Shown here in pieces: positions 1-8,392 of a DNA stretch of 35,401 bases (position 1 is the first letter of the stretch; each line of letters opens with the position of its first letter). The DNA comes from JBLNDG01 sp050261415 (GTDB lineage Bacteria > Bacillota > Clostridia > Lutisporales > Lutisporaceae): positions 1 through 35,401 of the forward strand of contig JBLNDG010000158.1 of NCBI GenBank assembly GCA_050261415.1, given 5' to 3'. The translations under genes and the position numbers were made by a program. A model generated the notes under the pieces. It was not told the origin of the DNA and searched no databases. It worked only from the letters and a program-made list of their open reading frames with translations.

Positions 1-39
1 AAATTCTTCTTCCAGATATTCCAAGCAAATCTTTTCCAT
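1..39 (-). CDS. possible start of a gene leaving the window
   Basis: Reading leftwards from an ATG at 39 gives 13 codons without a stop, rich in Glu and Lys, before the window ends. The frame is also open a little upstream, to a TAA near 80. I see no convincing ribosome site before the ATG, and too little protein is visible to assign a family. It lies downstream of the GH65 gene but beyond a good terminator, so it would need its own promoter. Confidence 0.2.
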   Translation of the reverse strand, partial: MEKICLEYLEEEF

Positions 40-62
40 TTTTTTAGATACGTTGAAATCAC

Positions 63-76
63 TGCCTTATAAGGCA
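63..76. promoter_or_regulatory. 14-bp perfect palindrome, possible operator
   Basis: TGCCTTATAAGGCA reads the same on both strands. It sits between the GH65 terminator and the possible gene start at 39, where an operator or early-transcript hairpin would be expected. No regulator is known for it; the call rests only on perfect symmetry. Confidence 0.3.
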
Positions 77-114
77 ACATTTTTGCTCAAAAAATTTATA
101 CTTTCTTATACAAT

Positions 115-146
115 AAAAAAGCTATTGAAAATCAATAGCTTTTTTT
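115..146 (-). terminator. bidirectional Rho-independent terminator after GH65 gene
   Basis: GCTATTG (121-127) pairs with CAATAGC (133-139) around a five-base AAAAT loop. The stem is extended by six A on one side and a T run on the other. It begins three bases beyond the GH65 stop codon and closes the sugar operon on the minus strand; it would also work on the plus strand. Confidence 0.85.
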
Positions 147-148
147 AT

Positions 149-2479
149 CTACATCATTATTTTATCTTTCAGTATAAACGCCTTGCCTTTATGAACCACT
201 TCCAGTCCATTACCTTCAAGCAGCTCATACACAGTACCTTTACTGCTTATTGTAAGTTTTATCAGCCGGCCTCTATAAGTCACCTTAAAGCTGTATTCCT
301 CCCAGGCAGGATGTATATAAGGAGAGAAGCTCAATACATCATCATGCACTCTCATCCCTGCAAACCCGTTTACTATGCACATCCAGCTGCCGGCCATATT
401 TGCTGTATGCACCCCATGATGGGTGTTACCCTGATAATCATCCAAATCCATTCTTGTTGCCTTGATAAAATAGTCATACGCCTTTTCATGATAGCCCACA
501 TCATTGGCTACTATGCTGAAAATGCATGCAGAAAGTGATGAATCGTGAGTAGTAACCTTTTCGTAGTAATCATAATCCTTCCTTTTCTGATCAGAACTGA
601 ACATATGCCCGAGCAGGAACAATGCCAGTACGACATCAGCCTGCTTGCATACCTGGTGCCTATAAATTACTAACGGATGATAATGCAGAAGCAGCGGGTA
701 GTTTTCTTCCGGGGTATTTTCAAAGTCCCATACTTCTTTTTCCAGGAAGGTATCGTCCTGCAAATGTATCCTATACTTCTCGCTGTATGGTACATACATA
801 TTGTCAGCGGCTGTTTTCCAGTTTGTTATTTCTTCAGGTTCAAGCCCCATGGCGGAAACCAGCCTGTCATAGTCCTGCTTATATTCCTTTTTGATTAAGA
901 CAGCAGTATCATATGCATATTCGAGGTTTTCCTTTGCCATGAGATTTGTGTAGAAGTTGTTGTTAACAATTGCTGTATATTCATCGGGTCCGGTGACACA
1001 ATTTATGCAGAACTTGCCATCCTTTTCACTGTTATAGAAACCAAGATCTGCCCACAGCCTGGCTGTTTCAAAGAGTATTTCCGCGCCGTAGGAAAGCAGG
1101 AACTCATAATCCTGTGTAACTTCCATATACTTTTTTATTGCATAGGCGATATCCGCATTTATGTGGTACTGGGCTGTGCTGGCAGGAAAATATCCGGAAC
1201 ATTCCTCCCCGTTTATTGTCCTCCAAGGAAAGGAAGCACCCTTTTTATGGGATAATTCTCTTGCCCTCCCCCTTGCCTGATCCAGTGTGTTGTACCTGTA
1301 TTCAAGAAGTTTCCTGCTTATATCCGGTCTGCTGTATAAAAAGGCAGGCACGACATACATTTCAGTATCCCAAAAATAATGGCCTTCATAGCCTTCTCCT
1401 GTCAACCCCTTTGCGCATATGCTCGTCTTTCCGTCTCTTCCAACCGACTGCAGAAGATGGAAAAGGTTGAACCTTATAGCTTGCTGCAAGGGCAAATCCC
1501 CTTTAATTTCAATATCCGACCGGTTCCAAAAATCTGCGAGGAAATCATACTGTTCCTTTTTTAATTTATCATAGCCATATGCAATTACGTTTTCCGGTAT
1601 ATCAAAGGCTTGGGCCAGAATGCATTCCTGGTCTTCCTCCGAAGCACTGTAAGCGATATACTTCGTATATTCTACAGCTCTGCCCTTTTGCGCGGCTACA
1701 TTGTATTCCAACCCAACGCTGTCTTCTTTAATGTATTTATCCTTGTCAAAGGAGCAGTCGGTTTTTAAGACGCCGCTTATTACACATGAAATCGTGATAC
1801 CGGTTTTTTTTGTCTTCTGCAAGAGTGCTGCTGTGTCGGCATTGGTAATTGCATTAACAGTATATAGCGAACCTTCCTCCAGTCCTGATCCTATTCTGGG
1901 GTCTTTTTCCCCCAGTGAGCGTTTTGCTCTTCCGTCTATTTCTGAAATGATTTTTATGTTACCGTTAAAGTTCAGAGGAGTCACTTTATATTTAACTGCA
2001 GCCAGGTTTTTTCGTTGAAAGCATACCATTCTTTCTGTTTCCAGTTCTATTTGCTTTCCTTTGGGCGATTGCCATATAAGTCTCCTCTTCAGTATTCCTT
2101 CTCTCATATTAACTGAGCGCTTGTATTCCAGTAGGTCTCCCGTCAGCATATTGAAAGCTTCATCATCCAGGTATAACATGATTTTCTTGCCATTGGCAGC
2201 ATTAATCATTGTCTGGCTTTTCTCCGGAAAACCATACGCTATTTCACCATATTTTATAGTACCTTCTTCATATACACCATTTAAAAAGGTCCCTTCAGCA
2301 CCTAACCCTGTATTTTCCTCAAGCCCTTCTTCAAAAGTTCCCCTGATGCCGATGAATCCGTTGCCAATCGAAAAAACAGTTTCACTGTGGAAATTTCTAT
2401 CAGGATTAAAGCTGTCTTCGATAATTTCCCACTCATCAAGCCTATAATATGGCTTAATCATTCCTACATCTGTTTTCAT
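149..2479 (-). CDS. GH65 disaccharide phosphorylase (kojibiose/maltose/trehalose type)
   Basis: Cytoplasmic inverting phosphorylase that splits an alpha-linked glucose disaccharide with phosphate to beta-glucose-1-phosphate and a sugar. The 776 residues match the usual GH65 length. The N-terminal beta-sandwich carries the family SIGNGFIGIRG motif (about 37-47). The (alpha/alpha)6 barrel shows the YFWDTEMYV motif, GPDEY with the probable acid catalyst at about Glu500, KQADVV, and the THHGVHTANMAGSW segment that forms the phosphate pocket. The ATG at 2479 has an AAGGGGG ribosome site 8 bases upstream. It is the last gene of the transporter operon, so the imported sugar is probably its substrate. 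Exact linkage (kojibiose, nigerose, maltose or trehalose) cannot be read from the motifs. No obvious beta-phosphoglucomutase lies beside it. Confidence 0.92.
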   Translation of the reverse strand: MKTDVGMIKPYYRLDEWEIIEDSFNPDRNFHSETVFSIGNGFIGIRGTFEEGLEENTGLGAEGTFLNGVYEEGTIKYGEIAYGFPEKSQTMINAANGKKIMLYLDDEAFNMLTGDLLEYKRSVNMREGILKRRLIWQSPKGKQIELETERMVCFQRKNLAAVKYKVTPLNFNGNIKIISEIDGRAKRSLGEKDPRIGSGLEEGSLYTVNAITNADTAALLQKTKKTGITISCVISGVLKTDCSFDKDKYIKEDSVGLEYNVAAQKGRAVEYTKYIAYSASEEDQECILAQAFDIPENVIAYGYDKLKKEQYDFLADFWNRSDIEIKGDLPLQQAIRFNLFHLLQSVGRDGKTSICAKGLTGEGYEGHYFWDTEMYVVPAFLYSRPDISRKLLEYRYNTLDQARGRARELSHKKGASFPWRTINGEECSGYFPASTAQYHINADIAYAIKKYMEVTQDYEFLLSYGAEILFETARLWADLGFYNSEKDGKFCINCVTGPDEYTAIVNNNFYTNLMAKENLEYAYDTAVLIKKEYKQDYDRLVSAMGLEPEEITNWKTAADNMYVPYSEKYRIHLQDDTFLEKEVWDFENTPEENYPLLLHYHPLVIYRHQVCKQADVVLALFLLGHMFSSDQKRKDYDYYEKVTTHDSSLSACIFSIVANDVGYHEKAYDYFIKATRMDLDDYQGNTHHGVHTANMAGSWMCIVNGFAGMRVHDDVLSFSPYIHPAWEEYSFKVTYRGRLIKLTISSKGTVYELLEGNGLEVVHKGKAFILKDKIMM

Positions 2480-2506
2480 GATGCATGCCCCCTTAAATAA
2501 GTCTTC

Positions 2507-3337
2507 CTATTCTTTAACAGCTCCCGAGGTTAACCCTGATACTATCTGCTTCTGAAACAGCAATACAACAATCAATGTAGGAATGGTGACTATAACCGTA
2601 GCTGCCGTGACATCCCCCCATAATATAGTAAACTGGGTCCTCAAAAAAGAAATTGCAACCGGAACAGTATGAAAAGCCTTATTTGTATTCAATGTAACTG
2701 TGAGCAGGAATTCATTCCACGCTGCTATGAAAACTATTATAGCTGTGGTAAAAATCCCCGGCGCCGCCAGTCTGAATACTATTTTGAACAATATCTGCAA
2801 GGATGTAGCTCCGTCAATTGTTGCCGCTTCCTCCAATGCTATCGGAATCTTGTTAAAGTGCGTGACTAAAATAAATACGGCAACGGGTAAGGTAATTGTA
2901 GAGTACGGCAGAACAACAAAATAGCTGTTCGTCAGATTCAGATTCATAAACAGATTGTAAATAGGAGCAACGATAATCATCTGCGGGAACATGGAAACTG
3001 CCAATATTACCCCAAGCAGCAGATTCTTTCTCCTAAACTTGAATCTGGTAATTGCATAGGCAGCCAGCGTTGCTACCATAACCACATATATGGAGGTTAT
3101 ACTGGCAACTATAAAGCTGTTCAGCATAGCATGCAGTATGCCGTTATGCAAAACATTCACATAATTCTCCACTGTAGGATTTTTTGCCATTATGCTGAAA
3201 GCCCCTTCCCCGAATATCTCTTGTGTAGGTTTGAAGGAGGTAATGAGTACCCATATAAATGGGAAAACAATAACAACCAGATATAGCGATACTATTGTAA
3301 ACACAAGTGCTTTAAACTTGTTTGACTTCTTATCCAT
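2507..3337 (-). CDS. sugar ABC transporter permease, MalG type
   Basis: Inner-membrane half of a CUT1-family carbohydrate importer. It is 276 residues from the ATG at 3337, which has AGGGGGTG just upstream; a longer in-frame reading to 3415 runs into the preceding gene and is unlikely. About six hydrophobic segments are visible. The cytoplasmic EAA loop that contacts the ATPase reads EEAATIDGATSLQILFKIVF. The start lies 11 bases after the stop of the MalF-type gene and the stop lies 27 bases before the GH65 gene, so all are co-transcribed. No ATP-binding subunit is in the operon; a shared MsmX/MsmK-type ATPase encoded elsewhere is the usual arrangement in Firmicutes. Confidence 0.92.
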   Translation of the reverse strand: MDKKSNKFKALVFTIVSLYLVVIVFPFIWVLITSFKPTQEIFGEGAFSIMAKNPTVENYVNVLHNGILHAMLNSFIVASITSIYVVMVATLAAYAITRFKFRRKNLLLGVILAVSMFPQMIIVAPIYNLFMNLNLTNSYFVVLPYSTITLPVAVFILVTHFNKIPIALEEAATIDGATSLQILFKIVFRLAAPGIFTTAIIVFIAAWNEFLLTVTLNTNKAFHTVPVAISFLRTQFTILWGDVTAATVIVTIPTLIVVLLFQKQIVSGLTSGAVKE

Positions 3338-3348
3338 TACTACACCCC

Positions 3349-4560
3349 CTAATCCCTTTCCATAACATTCGCGCCAAGTATCTTTATATAGAAGGCAGCA
3401 ATTATTGCAACACAAACAACCATAAGTATTACCACTATTGAGCCGTAACCGAAGTTGGTCTGCTGGAACATGGTTTTATATGCGTATATGGACAGGGTTT
3501 CTGTTGAACCTCCGGGTCCGCCGCCGGTAAGTACATAGATAAGGTCAAATACCCTGAATGCATCCAAGGTTCTCATCAGAAGCGCCACAAGTATTGACGG
3601 CTTCAATAGAGGAAGGGTTATTTTAAAGAAAGTGTTGAATATGCCTGATCCATCAACCTTGGCGCTTTCATATACCACTCCGGGTATAGTCTGAAAACCG
3701 GCCAGTATAAGGAGTGCCATATAAGGAGTAGTTTTCCACACATCTGCAAGTATTGCAGAAGCCATGGCCCCGCCCCCTGATAATAGCAAATCCCTGGAAT
3801 CACCAACTATATGAAGAATTTGCAGTATATGTGCTACTATACCGCTGGTTCCATCGTACAAGTAGCTCCACATAAGAGCAGCTACAGTAGTCGGTATTGC
3901 CCAAGGTATGAGAGAGATGGCACGTATAAAACCCTGTCCCCTCATAGCCTTGTTCATAATGATTGCCAGACCCAGACCAAGTACTAATTCAAGAGCTACA
4001 GATATGATTGTAAATACTACTGTATTTTTTAACGCTATACCTACTCTTTCATCTTTAAATGCATCATAGTAACCCTTCAACCCGATAAAGTTAGATTTTA
4101 CAAAGCATGTTTTCATGTCCTCCATAATGAGCCGGAGGTTTTCCCTGTCAGGGAAATCAAAATTGCTGATGAAATAGTCTGTTTCCGACAGCAGTTTATC
4201 AAAATTATCGTTTACCTGTTTTTTCAGGTCCCCGTCCAGTTCAATATAACCTGATTGATTAGCAAGCAGCTCTTTGAATGCATTGACATTGCTTATAACT
4301 TCATCCACTTTCCCTTGGGCGTCCTGGGGGAAGCTCTCTCTGTTCATATCAAGGAACATAATTACATAATCCGAATTTTCTTTGAAAAGATTTGCATTGA
4401 ACTTTGCTTCCATGGAAAGCTTAGACTTTTGTTGATCATTCAATTGATAGTCAAATAATGAATAATTGATTACTTTAAAAATAGGCCAAAGTGAGAAAAA
4501 AACTATGAGAATAATTGCTGGAAGTATAAAGAGTGATTCCTTAAACCCCATTCTTTTCAT
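3349..4560 (-). CDS. sugar ABC transporter permease, MalF type with extra extracytoplasmic domain
   Basis: Partner permease of the MalG-type subunit. The EAA loop (YESAKVDGSGIFNTFFKITL) and the C-terminal six-segment core are typical CUT1. At 403 residues it is about 110 longer than the usual 290-300. The extra length is a hydrophilic block between the first membrane helix (about 10-32) and the second (about 180). The block is rich in Asp, Asn, Lys and Phe, looks mostly helical, and should sit outside the membrane. It differs in place from the E. coli MalF P2 domain, which lies between helices 3 and 4. The start has GGGGGAG upstream. The binding protein of this operon has no lipid anchor, so this domain could help hold it; that is inference. 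Confidence 0.9.
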   Translation of the reverse strand: MKRMGFKESLFILPAIILIVFFSLWPIFKVINYSLFDYQLNDQQKSKLSMEAKFNANLFKENSDYVIMFLDMNRESFPQDAQGKVDEVISNVNAFKELLANQSGYIELDGDLKKQVNDNFDKLLSETDYFISNFDFPDRENLRLIMEDMKTCFVKSNFIGLKGYYDAFKDERVGIALKNTVVFTIISVALELVLGLGLAIIMNKAMRGQGFIRAISLIPWAIPTTVAALMWSYLYDGTSGIVAHILQILHIVGDSRDLLLSGGGAMASAILADVWKTTPYMALLILAGFQTIPGVVYESAKVDGSGIFNTFFKITLPLLKPSILVALLMRTLDAFRVFDLIYVLTGGGPGGSTETLSIYAYKTMFQQTNFGYGSIVVILMVVCVAIIAAFYIKILGANVMERD

Positions 4561-4590
4561 CCGACCACTCCCCCGAAAAGATTTTCATAA

Positions 4591-4626
4591 AGGAATTGGG
4601 CCCCGTTTTACTTGAGCCCAATTCCT
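4591..4626 (-). terminator. strong stem-loop between binding-protein and permease genes
   Basis: AGGAATTGGGC (4591-4601) and GCCCAATTCCT (4616-4626) form a perfect 11-bp stem with a 14-base loop. On the transcribed minus strand it is not followed by a strong U run, so it is more likely a partial terminator or an RNA-stabilising processing hairpin than a full stop. Such hairpins commonly follow binding-protein genes and keep their mRNA more abundant than that of the permeases. Confidence 0.7.
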
Positions 4627-4662
4627 CTATTGTTTCATATTTTTTGGTTTGTTGAAATATTT

Positions 4663-5856
4663 CTATTTCAATGCATTATTCAAATTTCTAACTGTAGTAT
4701 TAATATCCTGTCCTCCTGATAAATACTTGTGAACATTTACCATTATTATATCCGAAGTCTTGGAATACTGAGGAGAAACCGGTCTTGAGATTGTTGTTTT
4801 CATTGCATTCTGGAAGCCTTCAAGCTTAAGCATCGGGTTGCCTACTCTTTCATCAGTTAACAGATAGTTATAACCCGGTAAGTGAGAGCCTAATCTGGAC
4901 ATTATCATCTGTCCGGTCCAACCTGCTGCGTATTTTACGAATTCAAAGGCACCGTCAGCATTCTTTGAGTTCTTGTTAATGCCAAGTACCCATCCGCCAA
5001 CTGTACTTCCCTTTGGAAGCGGAGCTATACCAACTTGTTCCGGTTTAACCGGACCGGTCAGCATTGCATACTGATACGGCCAGTTCCTTGCGAATACAGA
5101 CTTGCCATTTATGAATGAATTATGAGTTTCAGCCTCGTTGTAGTTAAGTATATCCTTTGGTACATAATCTGAAGTTACAATCTTCTTCATTGTTTCCAAT
5201 CCGGTTTTGATGTCCTTGAAAGCCCCTGTAAATTCAGTAACATTGCAGGTAAGGCCTTCATACTGTCTTGCCTGGAATACGAAACCATCTGTAGTTCCGC
5301 CTTTTCCCTTATACTTCTTAGCCATAGCTGCCAGTTCATTGTAGTTATATTTGCCGGAAATAAGCTTAGCAGCATCAGTCTTGCTAACTATGTCGGAACG
5401 GAAATAAAGCAGGCCTAAATCAGGGAATAAAGGAAGTGTATATTGCTTGCCCATATAGTTTCCTGCTGCCATTGAGCCAGCGTTGTATAAAGACTTCTTT
5501 AATCCGGCCTTGTACATATCCATATCTATTGGATTAAGATATCCTGCTGCAGCAAATTCGCCGGCCCAAACAACGTCCATGGATATTACGTCATATTCGC
5601 TGGAACCTGCTGACAGTGAAGTCATTAACTGGTCATGCATCTGTGTTGAATCGTTAGTCATCTGCACCCATTCAACCTTGTATTTGCTCTGGGATTTGTT
5701 GAATTCATTTATAAGTGCCTGTGTTGCGGGTGTTGTGTCTGCCTGAGTTGCCCATTTGATAACCGTTGGTGTGTCAGCATTTGCGCTTATGCCAAAACTA
5801 AAGATAATCGTGAAAACCATAATAGCAGCTAATAACAAAGAAATTCTTTTTTTCAT
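4663..5856 (-). CDS. extracellular solute-binding protein, family 1 (disaccharide)
   Basis: Substrate-capture protein of the sugar importer. It is 397 residues, the normal size for family 1 binding proteins. The N-terminal signal peptide (about 1-27) ends in ANA before DTPTVIKWAT, a signal peptidase I site. There is no Cys in a lipobox, although binding proteins of Gram-positive importers are usually lipoproteins. The mature part has the usual features of the family (WATQADTTPATQALINEF at the start, EYDVISMDVVWAGEFAAAGYL, and GWVLGINKNSKNADGAFEFVKY late). The start has AGGAGGG upstream. It is the first gene of the operon and is separated from the permeases by a stem-loop. The ligand is probably the GH65 substrate. 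Confidence 0.9.
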   Translation of the reverse strand: MKKRISLLLAAIMVFTIIFSFGISANADTPTVIKWATQADTTPATQALINEFNKSQSKYKVEWVQMTNDSTQMHDQLMTSLSAGSSEYDVISMDVVWAGEFAAAGYLNPIDMDMYKAGLKKSLYNAGSMAAGNYMGKQYTLPLFPDLGLLYFRSDIVSKTDAAKLISGKYNYNELAAMAKKYKGKGGTTDGFVFQARQYEGLTCNVTEFTGAFKDIKTGLETMKKIVTSDYVPKDILNYNEAETHNSFINGKSVFARNWPYQYAMLTGPVKPEQVGIAPLPKGSTVGGWVLGINKNSKNADGAFEFVKYAAGWTGQMIMSRLGSHLPGYNYLLTDERVGNPMLKLEGFQNAMKTTISRPVSPQYSKTSDIIMVNVHKYLSGGQDINTTVRNLNNALK

Positions 5857-5911
5857 TTATTTCCCTCCTAAAATGTTTTCCTAACCACATTCTAAAATAA
5901 GCCTAGTATAA

Positions 5912-5941
5912 AATATACCAAAATATTAACATTTATGATAA
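5912..5941 (-). promoter_or_regulatory. candidate promoter of the sugar operon
   Basis: On the minus strand TTATCA (5941-5936), an 18-base spacer and TATATT (5917-5912) form a weak sigma-A-like promoter about 55 bases before the binding-protein ATG. The region is very AT-rich and other alignments are possible. I found no clear cre or LacI-type palindrome. Confidence 0.3.
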
Positions 5942-6068
5942 AATATTAATACCGTAACCGGATAAAATGTAATTATTTTCTAGGATATATCAAACATAGA
6001 ACCTTGCATACCAGACCAGAGAATATCAGCGAAGGCAAGCACAGTAAATTTTGAAGGGGGGCCATTCT

Positions 6069-6482
6069 ATGAATAAAAAGATTTTTACTATTACTAGTAT
6101 ACTTATCTGTTCTGCCGTGATTGGATTTGGAGTTTTCTATTTTACTTATATAGCAACAAACAATAAAATTCTAGAGGAAGTAAGGAACACTGAAATAAAA
6201 GACATTGATTTAACCCAAGTTGCCGATGGTGATTACATCGGAGATTTCAGCTATAGCAAATCATACTGTAAAGTAGAAGTTACCGTTAAGAATCATAAGA
6301 TAGAAGATATAAAAATTCTGAAAAACAGTAAAAGCGCCCATGGGAAAAAGGCTGAAGCTGTGATCAGTAAGATTATTGAAGAGCAGAAAAACAATGTAGA
6401 TGTAATATCCGGGGCAACTACAACGAGTAAAGCACTTCTTAAAGCAGTCGAATCAGCTTTAAGCAGCGGATTGGCAAAATAG
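6069..6482 (+). CDS. membrane-anchored FMN-binding domain protein, predicted flavinylated
   Basis: Small electron-transfer protein of the FMN_bind family. From the ATG at 6069 (GAAGGGGGG upstream) it is 137 residues; a TTG start 18 bases earlier is less likely because it overlaps the ribosome site. Residues 5-29 form a signal anchor. The FMN_bind domain (about 54-133) ends with DVISGAT at 111-117, matching the DxxSGAT signature on whose Thr the flavin transferase ApbE links FMN covalently, as in NqrC and RnfG. His91-Gly92 is also typical. The cofactor would therefore be outside the membrane, suggesting extracytoplasmic electron transfer. No ApbE, Rnf or reductase partner is visible here; a YccF-like gene follows after 23 bases. 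Confidence 0.85.
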   Translation: MNKKIFTITSILICSAVIGFGVFYFTYIATNNKILEEVRNTEIKDIDLTQVADGDYIGDFSYSKSYCKVEVTVKNHKIEDIKILKNSKSAHGKKAEAVISKIIEEQKNNVDVISGATTTSKALLKAVESALSSGLAK

Positions 6483-6505
6483 ATACGTAATAAGGGGGAT
6501 AGATA

Positions 6506-6679
6506 ATGAATTTTCTAGGTAATATTATCTGGCTTTTATTTGGAGGTATTATAGGAGCAATTGCATGGGCCTTGGCAGGTCTGATTTGGTGTGTGACAAT
6601 TATCGGAATACCCTTCGGAGTTCAGCATTTTAAGCTTGCGAAACTTGGGCTTATACCTTTCGGAGCGAGCATACATTAG
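6506..6679 (+). CDS. one-repeat YccF-family membrane protein (57 residues)
   Basis: The ATG at 6506 follows a good AAGGGGG site. The product is nearly all hydrophobic with two membrane segments and the YccF core CVTIIGIPFG, then HFKLAKLGLIPFGASIH. Common Clostridial YccF proteins are about 120 residues and hold two such repeats. Here the first part resembles the start of repeat 1 (MNFLGNIIWLLFGG) and the end resembles the end of repeat 2. Loss of one repeat by recombination between the two copies, or a natural single-repeat form, would explain it. It is 23 bases after the FMN-binding gene and directly before a terminator, so the two probably form an operon. Function of the family is not established. 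Confidence 0.75.
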   Translation: MNFLGNIIWLLFGGIIGAIAWALAGLIWCVTIIGIPFGVQHFKLAKLGLIPFGASIH

Positions 6680-6689
6680 ATATTGAAGA

Positions 6690-6728
6690 AAAGCCATGCG
6701 GGTCCTGTTGTACCTGCATGGCTTTATT
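6690..6728 (+). terminator. Rho-independent terminator after YccF gene
   Basis: AAAGCCATGC (6690-6699) pairs with GCATGGCTTT (6716-6725); the stem continues inward with GGGT/ACCT pairs including a G-U. A short T-rich tail follows. It closes the FMN-binding/YccF operon. Confidence 0.8.
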
Positions 6729-6861
6729 AGTGGACATACTACCATAATATCCTCCACAGATTATAATAGATTCTTCTTCGCAATATACTGCAATTGCTAC
6801 TTATAAATAGAAATTATACAAATTTTATATGACCGTTTAAAAATTGTCAATGCCGGAATAT

Positions 6862-7416
6862 TCAAATTTCACGGTATGTTTTTTGCGCAATTCTGATTTT
6901 ATCCGAAAACCATTTTAAGATAATAGCCGCAAAAAAGTAAACTGGTACTGAATAAATATGTTTCCATGAAATTAAACTATATAGCTTCGCCCAAACAAGG
7001 ATGGGCTCTAAAACTAATGAAAAAATCAAGGAAAGTATTATATTAGCATAAATAAATGATTTCCATCCCGGAAAGTATTGATAAACCAGTGTAAATATAA
7101 TAGGCACTGAGGAATAATTAGCAGAAATTGACCAGGGGAAAATGGGAACAAGGTTGATAGGGTAAGCCCATAGAGTGATCGATGTACCTATTTCGTCAAG
7201 CAATACCGCAATAAATGAAGTAGCAAAAAGATAAAGGACCATTTCTTGTAACCTTTTTTTATCAATCAGCCGATACCAGATAAACCATGGAGCAGTAATC
7301 ATTACCAAAAGAACCCACCACCTGATTGAAAAAACGCCATAACTTAACCAAATTTCATACCTTGTCTGAAACAGCATCTTTTCATATCTGACAATGAATT
7401 TTAGACCCTCTTCCAT
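6862..7416 (-). CDS. CBO0543-family membrane protein
   Basis: An integral membrane protein of 184 residues with about five hydrophobic helices. I recognise the family from the pattern LLDEIGT near the middle, followed by YPINLVPIFPWSISANYSSVP, a YQYFPGWKSF segment and SLVLEPILVWAKLY, then a closing YSVPVYFFAAIILKWF helix. Such proteins are common in Bacillus and Clostridium and have no known biochemical role. The start at 7416 has GGAAGGAG nine bases upstream. It is transcribed alone: the next gene upstream ends 163 bases away. Confidence 0.7.
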   Translation of the reverse strand: MEEGLKFIVRYEKMLFQTRYEIWLSYGVFSIRWWVLLVMITAPWFIWYRLIDKKRLQEMVLYLFATSFIAVLLDEIGTSITLWAYPINLVPIFPWSISANYSSVPIIFTLVYQYFPGWKSFIYANIILSLIFSLVLEPILVWAKLYSLISWKHIYSVPVYFFAAIILKWFSDKIRIAQKTYREI

Positions 7417-7579
7417 AGGAAAATTCTCCTTCCAAGCTTACCTGAACTATCCCTTCTTAGCCACCTTAGCTGTTATCGTCAGTACAACCAATATTATTAC
7501 CATAATTGCTCATTATAAAAAGCAATTTGCCACACTATTACCGCATTTTCACATCAAGCTTCCTCTATTATGCTCATAA

Positions 7580-8389
7580 TTATTTGCAAAAGCTTGTTAC
7601 CGTTGACACAACATCCTTATCCGACCAATATCCCTCATGTTTTATACCCGTAAATTCGTTAACGCCGGCATTACTAAAATAATCAGCTAATGAATATGGA
7701 ATTGAACTCTTTATTGTTGTATCCGAGTCGGATGTAATGATCAATGTTTTTGCTGTTACCGATTTTGCATATTCTTTTGTATCAATATTATCTGTAATAA
7801 ACCATCCAAATGGACTGTTAAAGACCGGTATAACAGAATTATATAAATCATGCACATCACGGTAAGGCGCTGCTAAAACCAATCCGGCGCAATCCCTTTG
7901 AGATGCAAGATACGTTGCTATACCTGTTCCATAGCTGTAGCCAATCACATAGATTTTGTCTTTATCAACATAATTCAAACCAGCGATATAATCATACAGC
8001 TTTAATGCTGCTTCCTGCATTGTCTTTAAATTCATGGAGCCTCGGCTTTCCTGGCTTCCGGGGTAATCGACGCTGACAAGTGTATAATCCTTAAAAACCT
8101 TGCCATATTTTAATACCGCATTGTAAGCAATCTCTCCCGAGCCTCCGAAATAAATTATCGTTTTATTTGCTTTTGTATAATCCGTGCTTCTTACATATCC
8201 TATTAAATCTTTATCTTCTCCGATTTCCAATTTTTTGATTGTTTCATCAGCTTCGGCAGATCGCTCCGCATTCTTATAAAAAGAATATGATATATACCTA
8301 AAAACTAAATTGAAGGCAATACCGCAAATGACGAACAAAACCGCCAACATTAGAACAACAATTGCTGCTACTTTAATATACCTATCCAA
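7580..8389 (-). CDS. membrane-anchored alpha/beta hydrolase
   Basis: Serine hydrolase of 269 residues. Residues 5-30 form an N-terminal membrane anchor, placing the catalytic domain outside the cytoplasm. The fold is shown by the oxyanion segment IIYFGGSGEI (about 78-87), the nucleophile elbow GYSYGTG with Ser152, a probable acid at Asp221 or Asp223 (TSDSDT), and His251 (KHEGYW). Substrate is unknown; relatives are annotated as esterases, lipases or peptidases. The start is a TTG at 8389 with GGGAGG ten bases before it, and that site overlaps the end of the padR-like gene, which stops three bases upstream. The pair is therefore one operon, and the hydrolase is the likely target of the PadR regulator. 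Confidence 0.85.
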   Translation of the reverse strand: MDRYIKVAAIVVLMLAVLFVICGIAFNLVFRYISYSFYKNAERSAEADETIKKLEIGEDKDLIGYVRSTDYTKANKTIIYFGGSGEIAYNAVLKYGKVFKDYTLVSVDYPGSQESRGSMNLKTMQEAALKLYDYIAGLNYVDKDKIYVIGYSYGTGIATYLASQRDCAGLVLAAPYRDVHDLYNSVIPVFNSPFGWFITDNIDTKEYAKSVTAKTLIITSDSDTTIKSSIPYSLADYFSNAGVNEFTGIKHEGYWSDKDVVSTVTSFCK

Positions 8390-8392
8390 TTA

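Noticed and set aside
53..538. Plus-strand frame opposite the GH65 gene, and similar long antisense frames elsewhere
   Set aside because: These are shadows of well-supported genes, with no ribosome sites or family patterns.
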